Source: Lampropedia cohaerens (GTDB taxonomy: Bacteria > Pseudomonadota > Gammaproteobacteria > Burkholderiales > Burkholderiaceae_C). Taken from it: a DNA stretch of 64,000 bases. The translations under genes and the position numbers were made by a program. Shown piece after piece: positions 36,929 through 47,861 of the stretch (its first letter is position 1; each line of letters begins with the position of its first letter). Where the stretch lies: assembly GCF_001005215.1 (NCBI RefSeq), contig NZ_LBNQ01000009.1, positions 211,881 to 275,880 of the forward strand, written 5' to 3'. The notes beneath the pieces are model-generated. The model saw only the letters and a list, made by a program, of their open reading frames with translations. It was not told the origin of the DNA and made no database searches.

Positions 36929-38149
36929 TCAGCAATTTTTGGGCAGTCGCAGCACGAACACCGCGCCGCCGCCTTCGCGCGCTTCGCAATGCACGCTGCC
37001 GTGATGGTGTTCGGCAATGCTCTTGACCAATGACAGGCCCAGCCCCACGCCGCCCGAGCGCTCGCTCGCACCGGGTGCGCGGTAGAACGGCTCGAAGATG
37101 CGCTGGCGCTGCTCGGCCGGCACGCCGGGACCGCGGTCGGCCACGCGTATTTCGATCGTGGGGCCGCTGCGCTGTAGCGTGAGCGTAATTGGGCCTGCGC
37201 TGTAGCGGCGGGCATTTTCAAGAAGATTGCGGATGGCGCGGCGCAGCAGCTTGGCGTCGGCAAGCACCTCCAGCGCCGCCACGGCATCCTCGTGTTCCGC
37301 GACGGCTATGTCCAGCTCCGCGCCCACACGCGCCGTCTCTTCCGCACACAGGCCGATCAGGTCCACGAATTCGCGTTGCGTGGCAACGTCCTCGGCGAGG
37401 TCCAGGCGACTGGCCAGCAGGATCTCGTCGATGAGTTGGTCGAGCTCGGCGATGTTGCGTTGGATTTCCTGCACCGCTTGCGGCGATGGTGGGCTGTTTT
37501 CATGCAAGGCCAGCCCCATGCGGATGCGTGCCAGCGGTGAGCGCAGCTCGTGCGAGGCATTGGCCAGCAGCGCCTTATGCGAGCGCACCAGCGTTTCAAT
37601 GCGCGCTGCGGCGGCATTGAACTGCCCGCCCAGTTCCGCCACTTCATCATTGCCGGATACCGGAATGCGTACCGAGAGGTCGCCCTCGCCGAACTTCTGC
37701 ACTCCCAGGCGCAAGGTCTCCAGCCGCTTCATCAAATGGCGGATGATGGGAAATACACCGATGATGACTGACAGGCCTACCAGACCCAGCAGCCAGAGGT
37801 AGCCAAACGGTGGCGCAGTCAGAAACGCCCATCCCTCCGAGGGGCGGGGGCGCCGCTCCTGGGGGGCAAAGCGGGCAATGTACTCGTGCCCATGTTCTGT
37901 CGTGATGCCCAGCGAGAAGCCCGGTTCGGAAGTCGGGATGAACACCGACATGGCGCGGATGTCCGGTGCTGGCTGGTCGACGCGGTGAATAACGACTTCC
38001 CGCGGCACGATGACACGCTCGCGCTCGCTGCGCTCGTCTGCCACCTTCCAGGCCCATGCGACAAGCAGCATCAGCACCGCTACGCAGCCGACCACGGCCA
38101 GCCAAATGCGCAGGTACATGCGTTGCGAGAAGGGATTGCGCAGGGCCAT
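36929..38149 (-). CDS. Sensor histidine kinase with HAMP domain
   Basis: A 406-residue inner-membrane sensor. TM1 is at about 17-37 and TM2 at about 117-142, with a short periplasmic sensor of about 80 residues between. HAMP follows, then the dimerisation/phosphoacceptor motif SHELRSPLARIRMGL with His200. The ATPase domain shows NLLENARRYS (N box), DRGPGVP (G1) and GVGLGLS (G2). It resembles CpxA/RstB-class kinases. It lies 35 bp after its response-regulator gene. The signal is unknown; envelope stress is plausible from the fold class only. Confidence 0.93.
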   Translation of the reverse strand: MALRNPFSQRMYLRIWLAVVGCVAVLMLLVAWAWKVADERSERERVIVPREVVIHRVDQPAPDIRAMSVFIPTSEPGFSLGITTEHGHEYIARFAPQERRPRPSEGWAFLTAPPFGYLWLLGLVGLSVIIGVFPIIRHLMKRLETLRLGVQKFGEGDLSVRIPVSGNDEVAELGGQFNAAAARIETLVRSHKALLANASHELRSPLARIRMGLALHENSPPSPQAVQEIQRNIAELDQLIDEILLASRLDLAEDVATQREFVDLIGLCAEETARVGAELDIAVAEHEDAVAALEVLADAKLLRRAIRNLLENARRYSAGPITLTLQRSGPTIEIRVADRGPGVPAEQRQRIFEPFYRAPGASERSGGVGLGLSLVKSIAEHHHGSVHCEAREGGGAVFVLRLPKNC

Positions 38150-38184
38150 GGTGCGTGGTTTGGGCGGCGTGCGAGTGGCGTAGT

Positions 38185-38907
38185 TCAGTCCTGCTGCTTG
38201 GCGAAGACGTAGCCGACACCGCGTACGGTCAGAATGCGGCGCGGATTCTTGACGTCGGCTTCGATGGCGGCACGGATGCGCCCCATGTGCACGTCGATGG
38301 AGCGGTCGAACGCCTCCAGCTCGCGTCCGCGCACGGCCTCCATGATCTGATCGCGCGTGAGCACGCGTCCGGCGCGTTCGGCCAGCGCCACCAGCAGGTC
38401 AAACTGGTAGCTGGTCAGCTCCGCCGGCCGCCCGGCGACGGACACCGTCCGGGCGCTGCGGTCGATCTCCAGCGAGCCAAAGCGCAGGACGTCGCTGTCT
38501 GACGCAGCCAACGTGCCAGCCTGCTGACGCCGCAGGATGGCGCGCACGCGCGCCAGCAGCTCGCGGGGCTCGAAGGGTTTGGGCAGGTAATCGTCGGCGC
38601 CGATTTCCAACCCGATGACGCGATCCATCGGGTCGCCCTTGGCAGTAAGCATCAGGATCGGCACACGCGCAATGGGCCCTTGGGTGGCGCGGATCTGGCG
38701 GCATACGTCCAGCCCGTCCATGTCAGGCAGCATCAAGTCCAGGATTACCAGCTCCGGCAGTTGCTGCCCGAGCCCGCGCTGCAGCAGCTCCAGGCCCGTC
38801 TTGCCATCGGGCGCGTGTACGATGGCAAATCCCGACTGGCCCAGATACTCGCGCACCATGCTGGCCAGGCGCTCGTCGTCCTCGATCATCAACACAGCAG
38901 TAGTCAT
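38185..38907 (-). CDS. OmpR-family response regulator
   Basis: A 240-residue regulator. The receiver domain has acidic IEDDE at 8-12, phospho-acceptor Asp57 in ILDLMLPDMDG, and Lys in LPKPFEP. The C-terminal winged helix includes LTSYQFDLLVALAERAG and VRGVGYVF. ATG 38907 is used; the frame also has a TTG at 38919. It is the first gene of the two-component operon. Resembles RstA/CpxR; targets unknown. Confidence 0.95.
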   Translation of the reverse strand: MTTAVLMIEDDERLASMVREYLGQSGFAIVHAPDGKTGLELLQRGLGQQLPELVILDLMLPDMDGLDVCRQIRATQGPIARVPILMLTAKGDPMDRVIGLEIGADDYLPKPFEPRELLARVRAILRRQQAGTLAASDSDVLRFGSLEIDRSARTVSVAGRPAELTSYQFDLLVALAERAGRVLTRDQIMEAVRGRELEAFDRSIDVHMGRIRAAIEADVKNPRRILTVRGVGYVFAKQQD

Positions 38908-39074
38908 AGGCGTCGTCAAAATGGAGTAGGGTCACGCTGGCACAGCCACCTCTGACAGCATGGTGCGGCGTTGCGGCGCGCCTGCGCCACTATCGCCAGC
39001 AAGTGGCCGCGTCGGCATGTCGCAGAGGTAAACCGCAGGTAAAGCGTTGCCATGGCATGCGCGCGCGAGGCTGC

Positions 39075-39746
39075 TCACGGCTGCGCGCGCTTGACTGTCA
39101 GCAGGCCGGCGCCGATGGCCATCAGCAGGCTGCCGAAGATGCGGTTTTGCCACAGCTGTGCGCGGTAGCTCTTGAGCCACTGTGACAGCAGGCTGGCGCT
39201 GGCAGCGTAACTGTTCATGACGATGGAGTCGACCGCGCACATCGTCGCACCGAGAACAAGCAGCTGCAGCCACAGCGGGCGGGCCGGATCGATGAACTGC
39301 GGCAGCACCGCGACCATGAAGAGAATCCCCTTGGGATTGGTGGCGTTGGTGAAAAAGCCCGTCAGCACGCGCTGCTGCCAGGGCAGGGTGCCGGTGCGTT
39401 GCATCGCCTGGCGGTCGGCCGTCAGTGCAGGCTCGGTCTTGGCGATGTCCTGCGGCGAGGAGGGCTTTTGCAAAAACTGGCGCACACCCAGATACATCAG
39501 GTACAGCGCGCCGACAACCTTCACGGTCAGAAAGGCCATCTCCGAGGCGATCAGCAGCGAGCCAACGCCAGCGCCGGCGACCACCAGGATCAGCGCCAGC
39601 CCAAGCTGCAGGCCGAAAACGGTGGGCAGGGTGCGCCGCCAGCCATAGCCCAGGCCGTGGCTCATCGACAGCACAGCGCCCGATCCTGGCGAGATCGCAA
39701 TGACCCAACAGGCGGCGAAAAAGGTCAGCCAGACATGCCATTGCAT
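39075..39746 (-). CDS. LysE/RhtB-family amino-acid exporter
   Basis: A 223-residue membrane protein with about six hydrophobic segments. The family signature ISPGSGAVLSMSHGLGYGWR is near the N-terminus and GFFTNATNPKGILFMVAVLPQF is in the middle. Such proteins export amino acids or related compounds; the substrate is not predictable here. It follows argA by 52 bp on the same strand, so an arginine-linked role is conceivable but unproven. Confidence 0.92.
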   Translation of the reverse strand: MQWHVWLTFFAACWVIAISPGSGAVLSMSHGLGYGWRRTLPTVFGLQLGLALILVVAGAGVGSLLIASEMAFLTVKVVGALYLMYLGVRQFLQKPSSPQDIAKTEPALTADRQAMQRTGTLPWQQRVLTGFFTNATNPKGILFMVAVLPQFIDPARPLWLQLLVLGATMCAVDSIVMNSYAASASLLSQWLKSYRAQLWQNRIFGSLLMAIGAGLLTVKRAQP

Positions 39747-39798
39747 GGTGTGGAATCTCCAGGTACGTGAAACAAAAAGGATGGGCGTCAGCAGGCGT

Positions 39799-41145
<1,347 letters not shown>

Positions 41146-41629
41146 GGAAGGGGATTTGCAATGAGCTCGCTCAGGCGCGCAATGGCGTATTTTGCGCCAA
41201 AGCACTCAGGCGTGACGCGCTTGGCGCCGGTTCTCGATGCGCGGCAGGTGTGCGCCAGCGCCTCGTCCAGGCGGCGCGCGGCGTGCCGGTCGATGCATCG
41301 GTGGCCGAAGGCCAGGTGGCACTCGGGTTCCAGCAAAGGAGCGAGCTGATCCAAGGGCCCGCAATCGTGGTGCTGGAGCCATGGCCCACAGCTGTTGCCA
41401 TCGATACCGTTTTTTCCGCTGCCATTGTGCGTGGCAGTACCCGGGTGCCCCGCTGCGCGGCAGTTGCTGGCATTCATGGCCTCTACGCAGGCCGATGCCG
41501 CCAAGCGGCGCGAGGGGATGATGCCCGTCTGACCGCGCCTAACGAGCGATGCTCGGGGGGCACGCAGCAGCCGTGCCGCATCCCGCAGTTTTGCAGCCTT
41601 TTTTCTCAACCAGAACACAGGAGACATTC
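41146..41629 (+). other. Gap between argA and aldehyde dehydrogenase; no clear gene
   Basis: This 484-bp region has a plus-strand open frame (41250-41633) containing SELIQGPAIVVLEPWPTAV, faintly like the C-terminal end of hydantoinase/oxoprolinase proteins. The match is too short to call. The frame runs through the ACAGGAGA ribosome site of the next gene. It is either a relic or non-coding; the promoter of the dehydrogenase should lie in its right end. Confidence 0.3.
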
Positions 41630-43081
41630 ATGACCCAGACAGACATGCTGATCGGCGGAACGCGCGTGCAGGCCGAAGGCGGCAGAACCTTTGAGCGCAG
41701 AAACCCCATCGATCAGCAGCTGGCGACGGTGGCCCCCGCTGCCAGCGTGGCGGATGCCCGCAAGGCCGTCGATGCCGCTGCGGACGCATTAGGCGCGTGG
41801 GCGGCGACGGGACCGGGGGAGCGCCGCGCCCTTCTGAACCGGGCGGCGGACGCACTGCAGGCAAGGCATGCGTCGCTGACGCGGGCCATCATGGCGGAAA
41901 CGGGCGCTTCAGCCATCTGGTCTGACTTCAATGTGCGTCTTGCGGTCAACATGCTGCGCGAGGCCGCCGCCCTGACCACGCAGATCCAGGGCCAGACCAT
42001 TCCGTCCGATACGGCGGGTCTGCTGTCCATGGCGGTGCGCCAGCCTGCCGGCGTCGTGCTGGGTATGGCGCCATGGAATGCGCCGCTCATCCTGGGGGTG
42101 CGTGCCCTGGCCGTGCCGCTTGCCTGCGGCAACACCGTGGTGTTCAAAGGCAGCGAGGTGTGTCCTGCCACACACGCTGAAATCGTGCAGGCGTTTTGCG
42201 ACGCGGAGTTTCCCGCCGGGGTCGTGAACTTCGTCACCAACGCCCCTGCGGACGCTGGCCCGATCGTGGAGGCGATGATTGCCCATCCGGCGTTGCGACG
42301 CGTCAATTTCACCGGCTCGACGCGGGTGGGGAAAATCATTGCCGCAACTTGTGCGAAATACCTCAAGCCGTCCGTGCTGGAGCTGGGCGGCAAGGCGCCG
42401 GCGCTGGTGCTCGACGATGCCGATCTGGACGATGCAGTCAATGGTGTCGCATTCGGCGCCTTTGCCAACTCTGGCCAGATCTGCATGTCCACCGAGCGCA
42501 TCATCGTCGACCAGGACATTGCCGATGCCTTCATCGAAAAGCTCGTCGCCAAGGTCAGGGGATTGCCGCAGGGCGATCCGCGCAACGGGCCCGTCGTGCT
42601 CGGATCGGTCGTGGACATGGCGACAGTGGAACGTTGCAACCGCCTGATCGACGACGCCCTGGCCAAGGGCGCGCGCCTGCTGTGCGGCGGCAGCGCCGAT
42701 ACCACCTTGATGCCTGCCACTTTGCTCGACCATGTCACGGCCGAGATGGCGATCTATCACGAGGAGTCGTTCGGGCCGGTCAAGCCCATCGTGCGGGTTC
42801 GCGGCGAAGCGCAGGCCATCGCATGTGCCAACGACAACGCCTATGGCCTTTCTTCCGCCATCTTCACCGGCGACCTTGCGCGCGGCTGGCGGGTAGCAGG
42901 GCAAATCCAGTTGGGCATCTGTCACGTCAACGGAGCGACAGTCCACGACGAGGCCCAGATGCCATTCGGCGGCGTCAAGGACAGCGGCTGGGGCCGATTT
43001 GGTGGTCAGGCCGGCATCGATGCCTTTACCGACCTGCGCTGGGTCACGCTGCAAACCAGTGCCCGCCACTATCCGTTCTGA
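41630..43081 (+). CDS. NAD(P)-dependent aldehyde dehydrogenase, vanillin/salicylaldehyde dehydrogenase-like
   Basis: A 483-residue aldehyde dehydrogenase. Catalytic Cys285 is in NSGQICMSTER, the general base Glu251 in LELGGKAP, and the oxyanion Asn150 in MAPWNAP. NFTGSTRVGK is the coenzyme region. Overall wording recalls vanillin and salicylaldehyde dehydrogenases (Vdh, NahF), so aromatic aldehydes are likely substrates. A strong ACAGGAGA site precedes ATG 41630. No other catabolic genes adjoin it. Confidence 0.92.
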   Translation: MTQTDMLIGGTRVQAEGGRTFERRNPIDQQLATVAPAASVADARKAVDAAADALGAWAATGPGERRALLNRAADALQARHASLTRAIMAETGASAIWSDFNVRLAVNMLREAAALTTQIQGQTIPSDTAGLLSMAVRQPAGVVLGMAPWNAPLILGVRALAVPLACGNTVVFKGSEVCPATHAEIVQAFCDAEFPAGVVNFVTNAPADAGPIVEAMIAHPALRRVNFTGSTRVGKIIAATCAKYLKPSVLELGGKAPALVLDDADLDDAVNGVAFGAFANSGQICMSTERIIVDQDIADAFIEKLVAKVRGLPQGDPRNGPVVLGSVVDMATVERCNRLIDDALAKGARLLCGGSADTTLMPATLLDHVTAEMAIYHEESFGPVKPIVRVRGEAQAIACANDNAYGLSSAIFTGDLARGWRVAGQIQLGICHVNGATVHDEAQMPFGGVKDSGWGRFGGQAGIDAFTDLRWVTLQTSARHYPF

Positions 43082-43251
43082 GCACCTGTTCAAAGTTCCT
43101 CCACACATGGCGCAATAAGGCAAAAATGCGGTGTGTGCCGCTGCTGGGACATTCTTGCATGGCATCCCTAACGGTTGAGCCGCGGGCGGCGCACGGACCG
43201 ACAACAGTCAGACGGACCCGATACGCCAACGCGTACGCGCAGCGGTGTAAA

Positions 43252-44349
43252 TCAGGTCAGGCTGGTATCGACCTGCCGCTTTTCCAGGCTCAGGTATTCC
43301 TGTGACTGCATTTCGTTCAGGCGCGAGACGGTGCGCGGGAACTCGTGCGCCAGCGGGCCCTGCACGTACAGTTGCTCGGGCGGCACCTGTGCGGAGGCAA
43401 TGAGCTTGACGCTGCGGTCGTAGAGCACGTCCACCAGCCAGGTGAAGCGCCGTGCCTCGGAGGCCAGGTTCACCGACATCTGCGGAATGTCCGAGACCAG
43501 CACGGTGTGGAACTGGTTGGCAATTTCCAGGTAGTCGTTCTGCGAGCGCGGGCCACCGCACAGCTGCTTGAAGTCGAACCAGATCACGCCACCGGCGCGG
43601 CGCCGTGCCGGGATGGTGCGCGATTCGATGCGCATCACCGGCTCCTCATCGGGTGCCTCGGCCAGCTGGTTGAACGCGGCTTCCATCGCGGCATCGGCGG
43701 CAGCGCCGGTGGGTGTGTGGTAGAGCTGCACATGCTGCAGCGTGCGGCGGCGGTAGTCCGTGCCATTGTCGACGTTGACGACCTCCATGCGCTCGTTGAG
43801 CAACGCGATCGCGGGCAGGATGCGATCGCGGTGCAGGCCATTGGGATAGAGCTCGTCGGGCTTGAAGTTGGATGTGGTGACGAACCCGACCCCGTTGTCA
43901 AACAGCGCAAGCAACAACCGGTAAAGGATCATCGCGTCCGTGATGTCGGCAACGTGGAACTCGTCAAAGCAGATCAGCTTGTAGCGCTTGGCGATGCGCG
44001 CGCCGAGCACGTCCAGTGGGTCACGCGTGCCTTGCAGACCATGCAGCTCCTTGTGCACTTCACGCATGAACTCGTGAAAGTGCAGCCGCACCTTGCGTTC
44101 GATCGGCACTTCCTGGAAAAAGCATTCCATCAGCAGGCTCTTGCCGCGGCCCACGCCGCCATACATGTAGACGCCTCTGGGGATGTCGGGGTGATTGACC
44201 AGTTTCTTCAGCCGATTGGAGCGTTTGGACTTGTAGGCGCCCCATTCTTCGGCGCAGCGCTGCAGCGCTGCCACGGCGCGCAGCTGGGCGGGATCTTCCT
44301 GATAGCCGCGTTCGGCGAGTACCTTGCGGTAAGCGGATTCAACACTCAT
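43252..44349 (-). CDS. zapE: Cell division ATPase ZapE (AFG1-like)
   Basis: A 365-residue AFG1-family P-loop ATPase associated with the divisome in E. coli. Walker A GGVGRGKS is at 64-71, Walker B LICFDEFHVAD follows, and TTSNFKPDELYPNGLHRD and WFDFKQLCGGPRSQNDYLEIA are AFG1 blocks. ATG 44349 is used; an in-frame GTG at 44379 is possible. In many relatives zapE follows sucAB-lpdA; here a MITE copy lies 60 bp upstream instead. Confidence 0.94.
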   Translation of the reverse strand: MSVESAYRKVLAERGYQEDPAQLRAVAALQRCAEEWGAYKSKRSNRLKKLVNHPDIPRGVYMYGGVGRGKSLLMECFFQEVPIERKVRLHFHEFMREVHKELHGLQGTRDPLDVLGARIAKRYKLICFDEFHVADITDAMILYRLLLALFDNGVGFVTTSNFKPDELYPNGLHRDRILPAIALLNERMEVVNVDNGTDYRRRTLQHVQLYHTPTGAAADAAMEAAFNQLAEAPDEEPVMRIESRTIPARRRAGGVIWFDFKQLCGGPRSQNDYLEIANQFHTVLVSDIPQMSVNLASEARRFTWLVDVLYDRSVKLIASAQVPPEQLYVQGPLAHEFPRTVSRLNEMQSQEYLSLEKRQVDTSLT

Positions 44350-44410
44350 GGTCGGGTTTGCCTGGTTGTTTGGCTGCACGGGGCAGGCGCTGAATTAAGC
44401 GCTGGTCTAA

Positions 44411-44587
44411 GAACCTGTTTACGATCTTTTCATGCGCCTTTGCCTGGCTGCCCTTGGGGTTGCCTCGCCAGACGCACGCTGCGGCGTTGCCAATCCTCGT
44501 CGGGCCACCAGTCCGACTGCGGTTTGCGCCTTGCTGCGCATCCCCTGGTGAGGCCACGCGGTGCATGAAAAGATCGTCAACAGGTTC
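44411..44587. mobile_element. MITE-like element, short copy (177 bp)
   Basis: Terminal inverted repeats start GAACCTGTTTACGATC on the left and end GATCGTCAACAGGTTC on the right. The flanks are TAA on both sides (44408-44410 and 44588-44590), a 3-bp target duplication. Relative to the 269-bp copy at 61773-62041 it lacks about 92 bp after the left end; the remaining text (for example CTTTGCCTGGCTGCCC and GCCAGACGCACGCTGCGG) is nearly identical. It encodes nothing and lies between zapE and an EEP-fold hydrolase gene. Confidence 0.9.
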
Positions 44588-44622
44588 TAAGGCCAAAAGG
44601 GCGATTGTCGCCGCATAGGCTG

Positions 44623-45417
44623 TCAAGGTGCCGCAAAGGAGAAATCGGCCACCAGCGGCAGGTGGTCGGACATGCGCCACCAGATTCGTCCGCGCGGCAC
44701 GAACACCGAGCGCGGCACCAGGCGGCGCACGAAGATGCGATCAAGCTGCACCACCGGCAGGCGCGATGGATACGTGAAGGCACGGTGCCCGTCGTATTCG
44801 GTAAAACCGGTCTCGCGCAGCAGCATGCCGGTCTGGTCGCCCCAGTCGTTGAAGTCGCCGGCGACGATCACGGCCGCATCGGGCGGGATTTCCTCGCGCA
44901 CGAACTCGCGAATCATCGCGACCTGCCGCAGTCGGCTGATGTGGATCAGGCCGAGATGCACCACCAGCACATGCACGCTGCGACCGGCAACGTTGACCTC
45001 TGCGTGCAGGATGCCGCGCTGTTCCAGGCGGTGGTCGGAGATGTCGCGCTGCTGCGAGCGCAGCACCGGCCAGCGCGTCAGCAGGGCATTGCCGTGCTCA
45101 CCGTGGCGGGTGACCGCATTGGTGTAGTAGACCGCCTCGTAGCCTTCCGGTGCCAGGTACTGCGCTTGCGGCAACTGCGGCCAGTCTCGAAAGCGCGCCT
45201 GGCCCCAGAGGTTTTGCTTGCGCACCTCCTGCAGGCAGATGATGTCAGCGTCCAACTGCTCAATGGCCAGCCCCAGGTTGCCGATCTCCAGCCGGCTCAG
45301 CGGCCCAAGCCCCTGTACACCCTTGTGGATGTTGTAGGTGGCAATGCGCAGCACATCCGGTACAGGCGCATCCTCGGCGGCAGAGGTGTCGGGGAGCGCA
45401 CCAGCGACTTCAGTCAT
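44623..45417 (-). CDS. Endonuclease/exonuclease/phosphatase-fold hydrolase
   Basis: A 264-residue EEP-superfamily enzyme. IATYNIHKG, CLQEVRKQN, VAGDFNDWGDQ and the final MSDHLPLVADF give the metal and catalytic Asn, Glu, Asp and His. There is no signal peptide. Such proteins (YbhP-like) may hydrolyse nucleic acids or phospholipid-derived phosphodiesters. ATG 45417 is used. It follows the CorC-like gene by 62 bp on the same strand. Confidence 0.88.
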   Translation of the reverse strand: MTEVAGALPDTSAAEDAPVPDVLRIATYNIHKGVQGLGPLSRLEIGNLGLAIEQLDADIICLQEVRKQNLWGQARFRDWPQLPQAQYLAPEGYEAVYYTNAVTRHGEHGNALLTRWPVLRSQQRDISDHRLEQRGILHAEVNVAGRSVHVLVVHLGLIHISRLRQVAMIREFVREEIPPDAAVIVAGDFNDWGDQTGMLLRETGFTEYDGHRAFTYPSRLPVVQLDRIFVRRLVPRSVFVPRGRIWWRMSDHLPLVADFSFAAP

Positions 45418-45479
45418 GAGGGGCATTCTGCGGGTGGGCGCGTCGTCAGTATCGGCGCGCCCTGTACAAGCTGCGAGCG

Positions 45480-46820
45480 TCAGTCTTGCGAGGCTGCAGC
45501 ATCGGTTGCCGGTGCTGTCGTGGGCGCCGGTGCGCCAGGTTGTATGCGCACCGCGGTGACGCGTTCGACCATCTTGCCATCCATCTCCGAGACAGTGAAC
45601 CGCCAGCCCTCCCATTCGATGGAGTCGCCCACCTGTGGAATCCGTTCGAGCAGCAGCATGAACATGCCGCTGAGTGTGTTGTAGTGGCCGCGCTCTTCCT
45701 CCGGCACGGCGTGCAGTCCCAGCCGATCCTTGAGCTCGACATTCGGAATCGTGCCGTAGAGCAGCCAGCTGCCGTCCTCAAGCTGGCGGGCCCAGGCATC
45801 GTCAACGTCGCGCGAGGCGAATTCCCCGGTCAGCGCCTCGGTCACGTCCTGCAGGGTGACGATGCCTTCGGTTTCCCCGTATTCATCAACCACAAAAGCC
45901 ATTTGCAGGCTGTTGGCGCGGAACTGCGCCAGCAGCGCCATGCCCGTGAGAGTCTCAGGTACGTACAGACAGGTGTGCAGATCGCGTGCGAAGTCCGGGC
46001 GCTGACCACTGGCCACGCGGGCCAGGACCTGCTTGGCGTGGATGTAGCCCAGAATGTGATCGAGGCCGCCGTCGCAGACCGGGAAACGCGTGTGGCCGGA
46101 CTCGATCATGGTCTTGAGGTTGTCGTCGTCGCTGTTTTGCAGGTCGATGTAGACAATCTCGGTGCGCGGTGTCATTAGCGAGCCGACCTCGCGGCCATCG
46201 AGCCGGAACACGTTGCGCACGATGTCGTGCTCGCTCTGGTCGATGGCGCCAGATTGTGAGCCCTCGGCCAGCATGGCGTGGATTTCCTCCTCTGTCACGC
46301 CACCGCCGGCCGCCTGCTTGGCGCCCAGCATCTTCAGCAGTGCATTGGTGGAAAACGACAGCAGCCACACGAACGGGCGGGTGATGGCCGCCAGAATCTG
46401 GATCGGGCGGGCGACGATGCGCGCGATCGGCTCCGGCGATATCTGGCCGAGCCGCTTGGGCACCAGCTCGCCCACGACGATGGAAAAGTACGTGACGCCC
46501 AGCACCACGATGGCCGTTGACACCACGCTGGCCGTGCCTGCTGGCACACCCAGCGCGCCCTGCATCCAGATTGCCAGCGGGCCAGCCAATGCGGCCTCAC
46601 CGACGATGCCGCTGAGCAGCCCGATGGAGGTGATGCCGATCTGGATGGTGGAGAGAAAGCGGGTCGGATCCTCGCCCAGCTTGAGCGCCACCTTGGCAGC
46701 TTTGTCACCCTCTTCGGCGCGCGCCTGCAGTCTGGCGCGGCGGGCCGTTACAAGAGCAATCTCGGACATGGCGAAGATGCCGTTGAGCAGAATCAGTCCG
46801 ATGAGGATCAGCACTTCCAT
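45480..46820 (-). CDS. CorC/HlyC-family CNNM-type membrane protein
   Basis: A 446-residue protein: a DUF21 (CNNM) membrane domain (about 1-190, MEVLILIGLILLNGIFAMSE, then VGELVPKRLGQ), paired CBS domains (LMTPRTEIVYIDL, VVDEYGETEGIVTLQDV) and a C-terminal CorC_HlyC transporter-associated domain. These proteins are linked to Mg2+/Co2+ transport or resistance. It is often annotated as hemolysin, which is misleading. The tail is Ala/Pro/Thr-rich. Confidence 0.93.
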   Translation of the reverse strand: MEVLILIGLILLNGIFAMSEIALVTARRARLQARAEEGDKAAKVALKLGEDPTRFLSTIQIGITSIGLLSGIVGEAALAGPLAIWMQGALGVPAGTASVVSTAIVVLGVTYFSIVVGELVPKRLGQISPEPIARIVARPIQILAAITRPFVWLLSFSTNALLKMLGAKQAAGGGVTEEEIHAMLAEGSQSGAIDQSEHDIVRNVFRLDGREVGSLMTPRTEIVYIDLQNSDDDNLKTMIESGHTRFPVCDGGLDHILGYIHAKQVLARVASGQRPDFARDLHTCLYVPETLTGMALLAQFRANSLQMAFVVDEYGETEGIVTLQDVTEALTGEFASRDVDDAWARQLEDGSWLLYGTIPNVELKDRLGLHAVPEEERGHYNTLSGMFMLLLERIPQVGDSIEWEGWRFTVSEMDGKMVERVTAVRIQPGAPAPTTAPATDAAASQD

Positions 46821-47102
46821 GGTGTGCCTCCTTGCTGCAGCGCGCAGGCCAGAACGTGGCTGGCAGGAAGCGCGGACGCTGTTCCGGACCGCAGGCGTAG
46901 CCGGATGGACGCCGCGTGCAATATGGGGTTGGCAAGAAAAGAGTCAGACCGGCAACTGGGAGGTTCCATGGACGGATGTCGGGCAGCGCGCAAGCTTCAG
47001 GCCGTAGTGGGCGATTACCACTTGGCGCCTGGGGTGCCCAAAGTTGAAAAACATATCGTAACGCAAACGGCGCCGCATGTGTCGGCGCGTTGTGCCGTGG
47101 CG

Positions 47103-47861
47103 TCACTTTGCGCCCATGCGAATGGCGCCATCAAGGCGGATGACTTCGCCGTTGAGCATGTCGTTCTCGATGATGTGGCGCACCAGACGGGCAAAATCCT
47201 GCGGCGTGCCCAGGCGACTTGGAAATGGCACGCTGGCAGCCAGCGCATCCTGGACCTGCTGTGGCATCCCAAACAGCATGGGGGTGCCGAAAATGCCCGG
47301 CGCGATCGTCATGTTGCGGATGCCGTCGCGCGCCAGGTCGCGGGCGATGGGCAGCGTCATGCCGACGATGCCGGCCTTTGACGCGGCATAGGCGGCCTGA
47401 CCGATCTGGCCTTCATAGGCCGCCACGCTGGCCGTCGAGATCAGCACGCCGCGCTCGCCGGTCTCCTCCGGCGTGTTGTGCACCATTGCTGCCGCAGCCA
47501 GCCGGATCATGTTGAAGCTGCCGATCAGGTTGATCGCTACGGTGCGGGTAAAGAGTTCCAGCGCGTGCGGCCCCTGTTTGCCCACGGTCTTGCACGCCGG
47601 TGCGATGCCGGCGCAGTTGACCAGCCCCGCCAGCCGCCCCAGTGCCGTGGCAGCTGCCACGGCGGCCTGTCCGTCGGCCTCGGAGGTTACATCGGTCTTT
47701 ACGAAGGTGGCGCCCAGCTCTGCGGCAAGCGCCTCTCCCCGTTCCTGCTGCAGATCGGCGATGACGACCCTGGCCCCTTCGCCGGCGAGCATGCGCGCCG
47801 TCCCCTCTCCCAGCCCGGAAGCGCCGCCGGTGACGATGAAAACGTTATTCCTGAACTGCAT
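47103..47861 (-). CDS. SDR dehydrogenase, 3-hydroxyacyl-CoA dehydrogenase type II-like
   Basis: A 252-residue short-chain dehydrogenase. The NAD loop TGGASGLG is at 11-18, [10 protein letters not shown] is the NNAG-equivalent, [15 protein letters not shown] provides the Ser, and AAYAASKAG the Tyr/Lys pair. The long [22 protein letters not shown] loop and [13 protein letters not shown] resemble HSD10/FadB2-type 3-hydroxyacyl-CoA dehydrogenases, implying a role in fatty- or branched-acid oxidation. GGAGACACC precedes ATG 47861. Confidence 0.9.
   Translation of the reverse strand: MQFRNNVFIVTGGASGLGEGTARMLAGEGARVVIADLQQERGEALAAELGATFVKTDVTSEADGQAAVAAATALGRLAGLVNCAGIAPACKTVGKQGPHALELFTRTVAINLIGSFNMIRLAAAAMVHNTPEETGERGVLISTASVAAYEGQIGQAAYAASKAGIVGMTLPIARDLARDGIRNMTIAPGIFGTPMLFGMPQQVQDALAASVPFPSRLGTPQDFARLVRHIIENDMLNGEVIRLDGAIRMGAK

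Noticed and set aside
45480..46820. Hemolysin
   Set aside because: The CorC/HlyC label is historical; domains are DUF21, CBS pair and CorC_HlyC, pointing to metal-ion handling.
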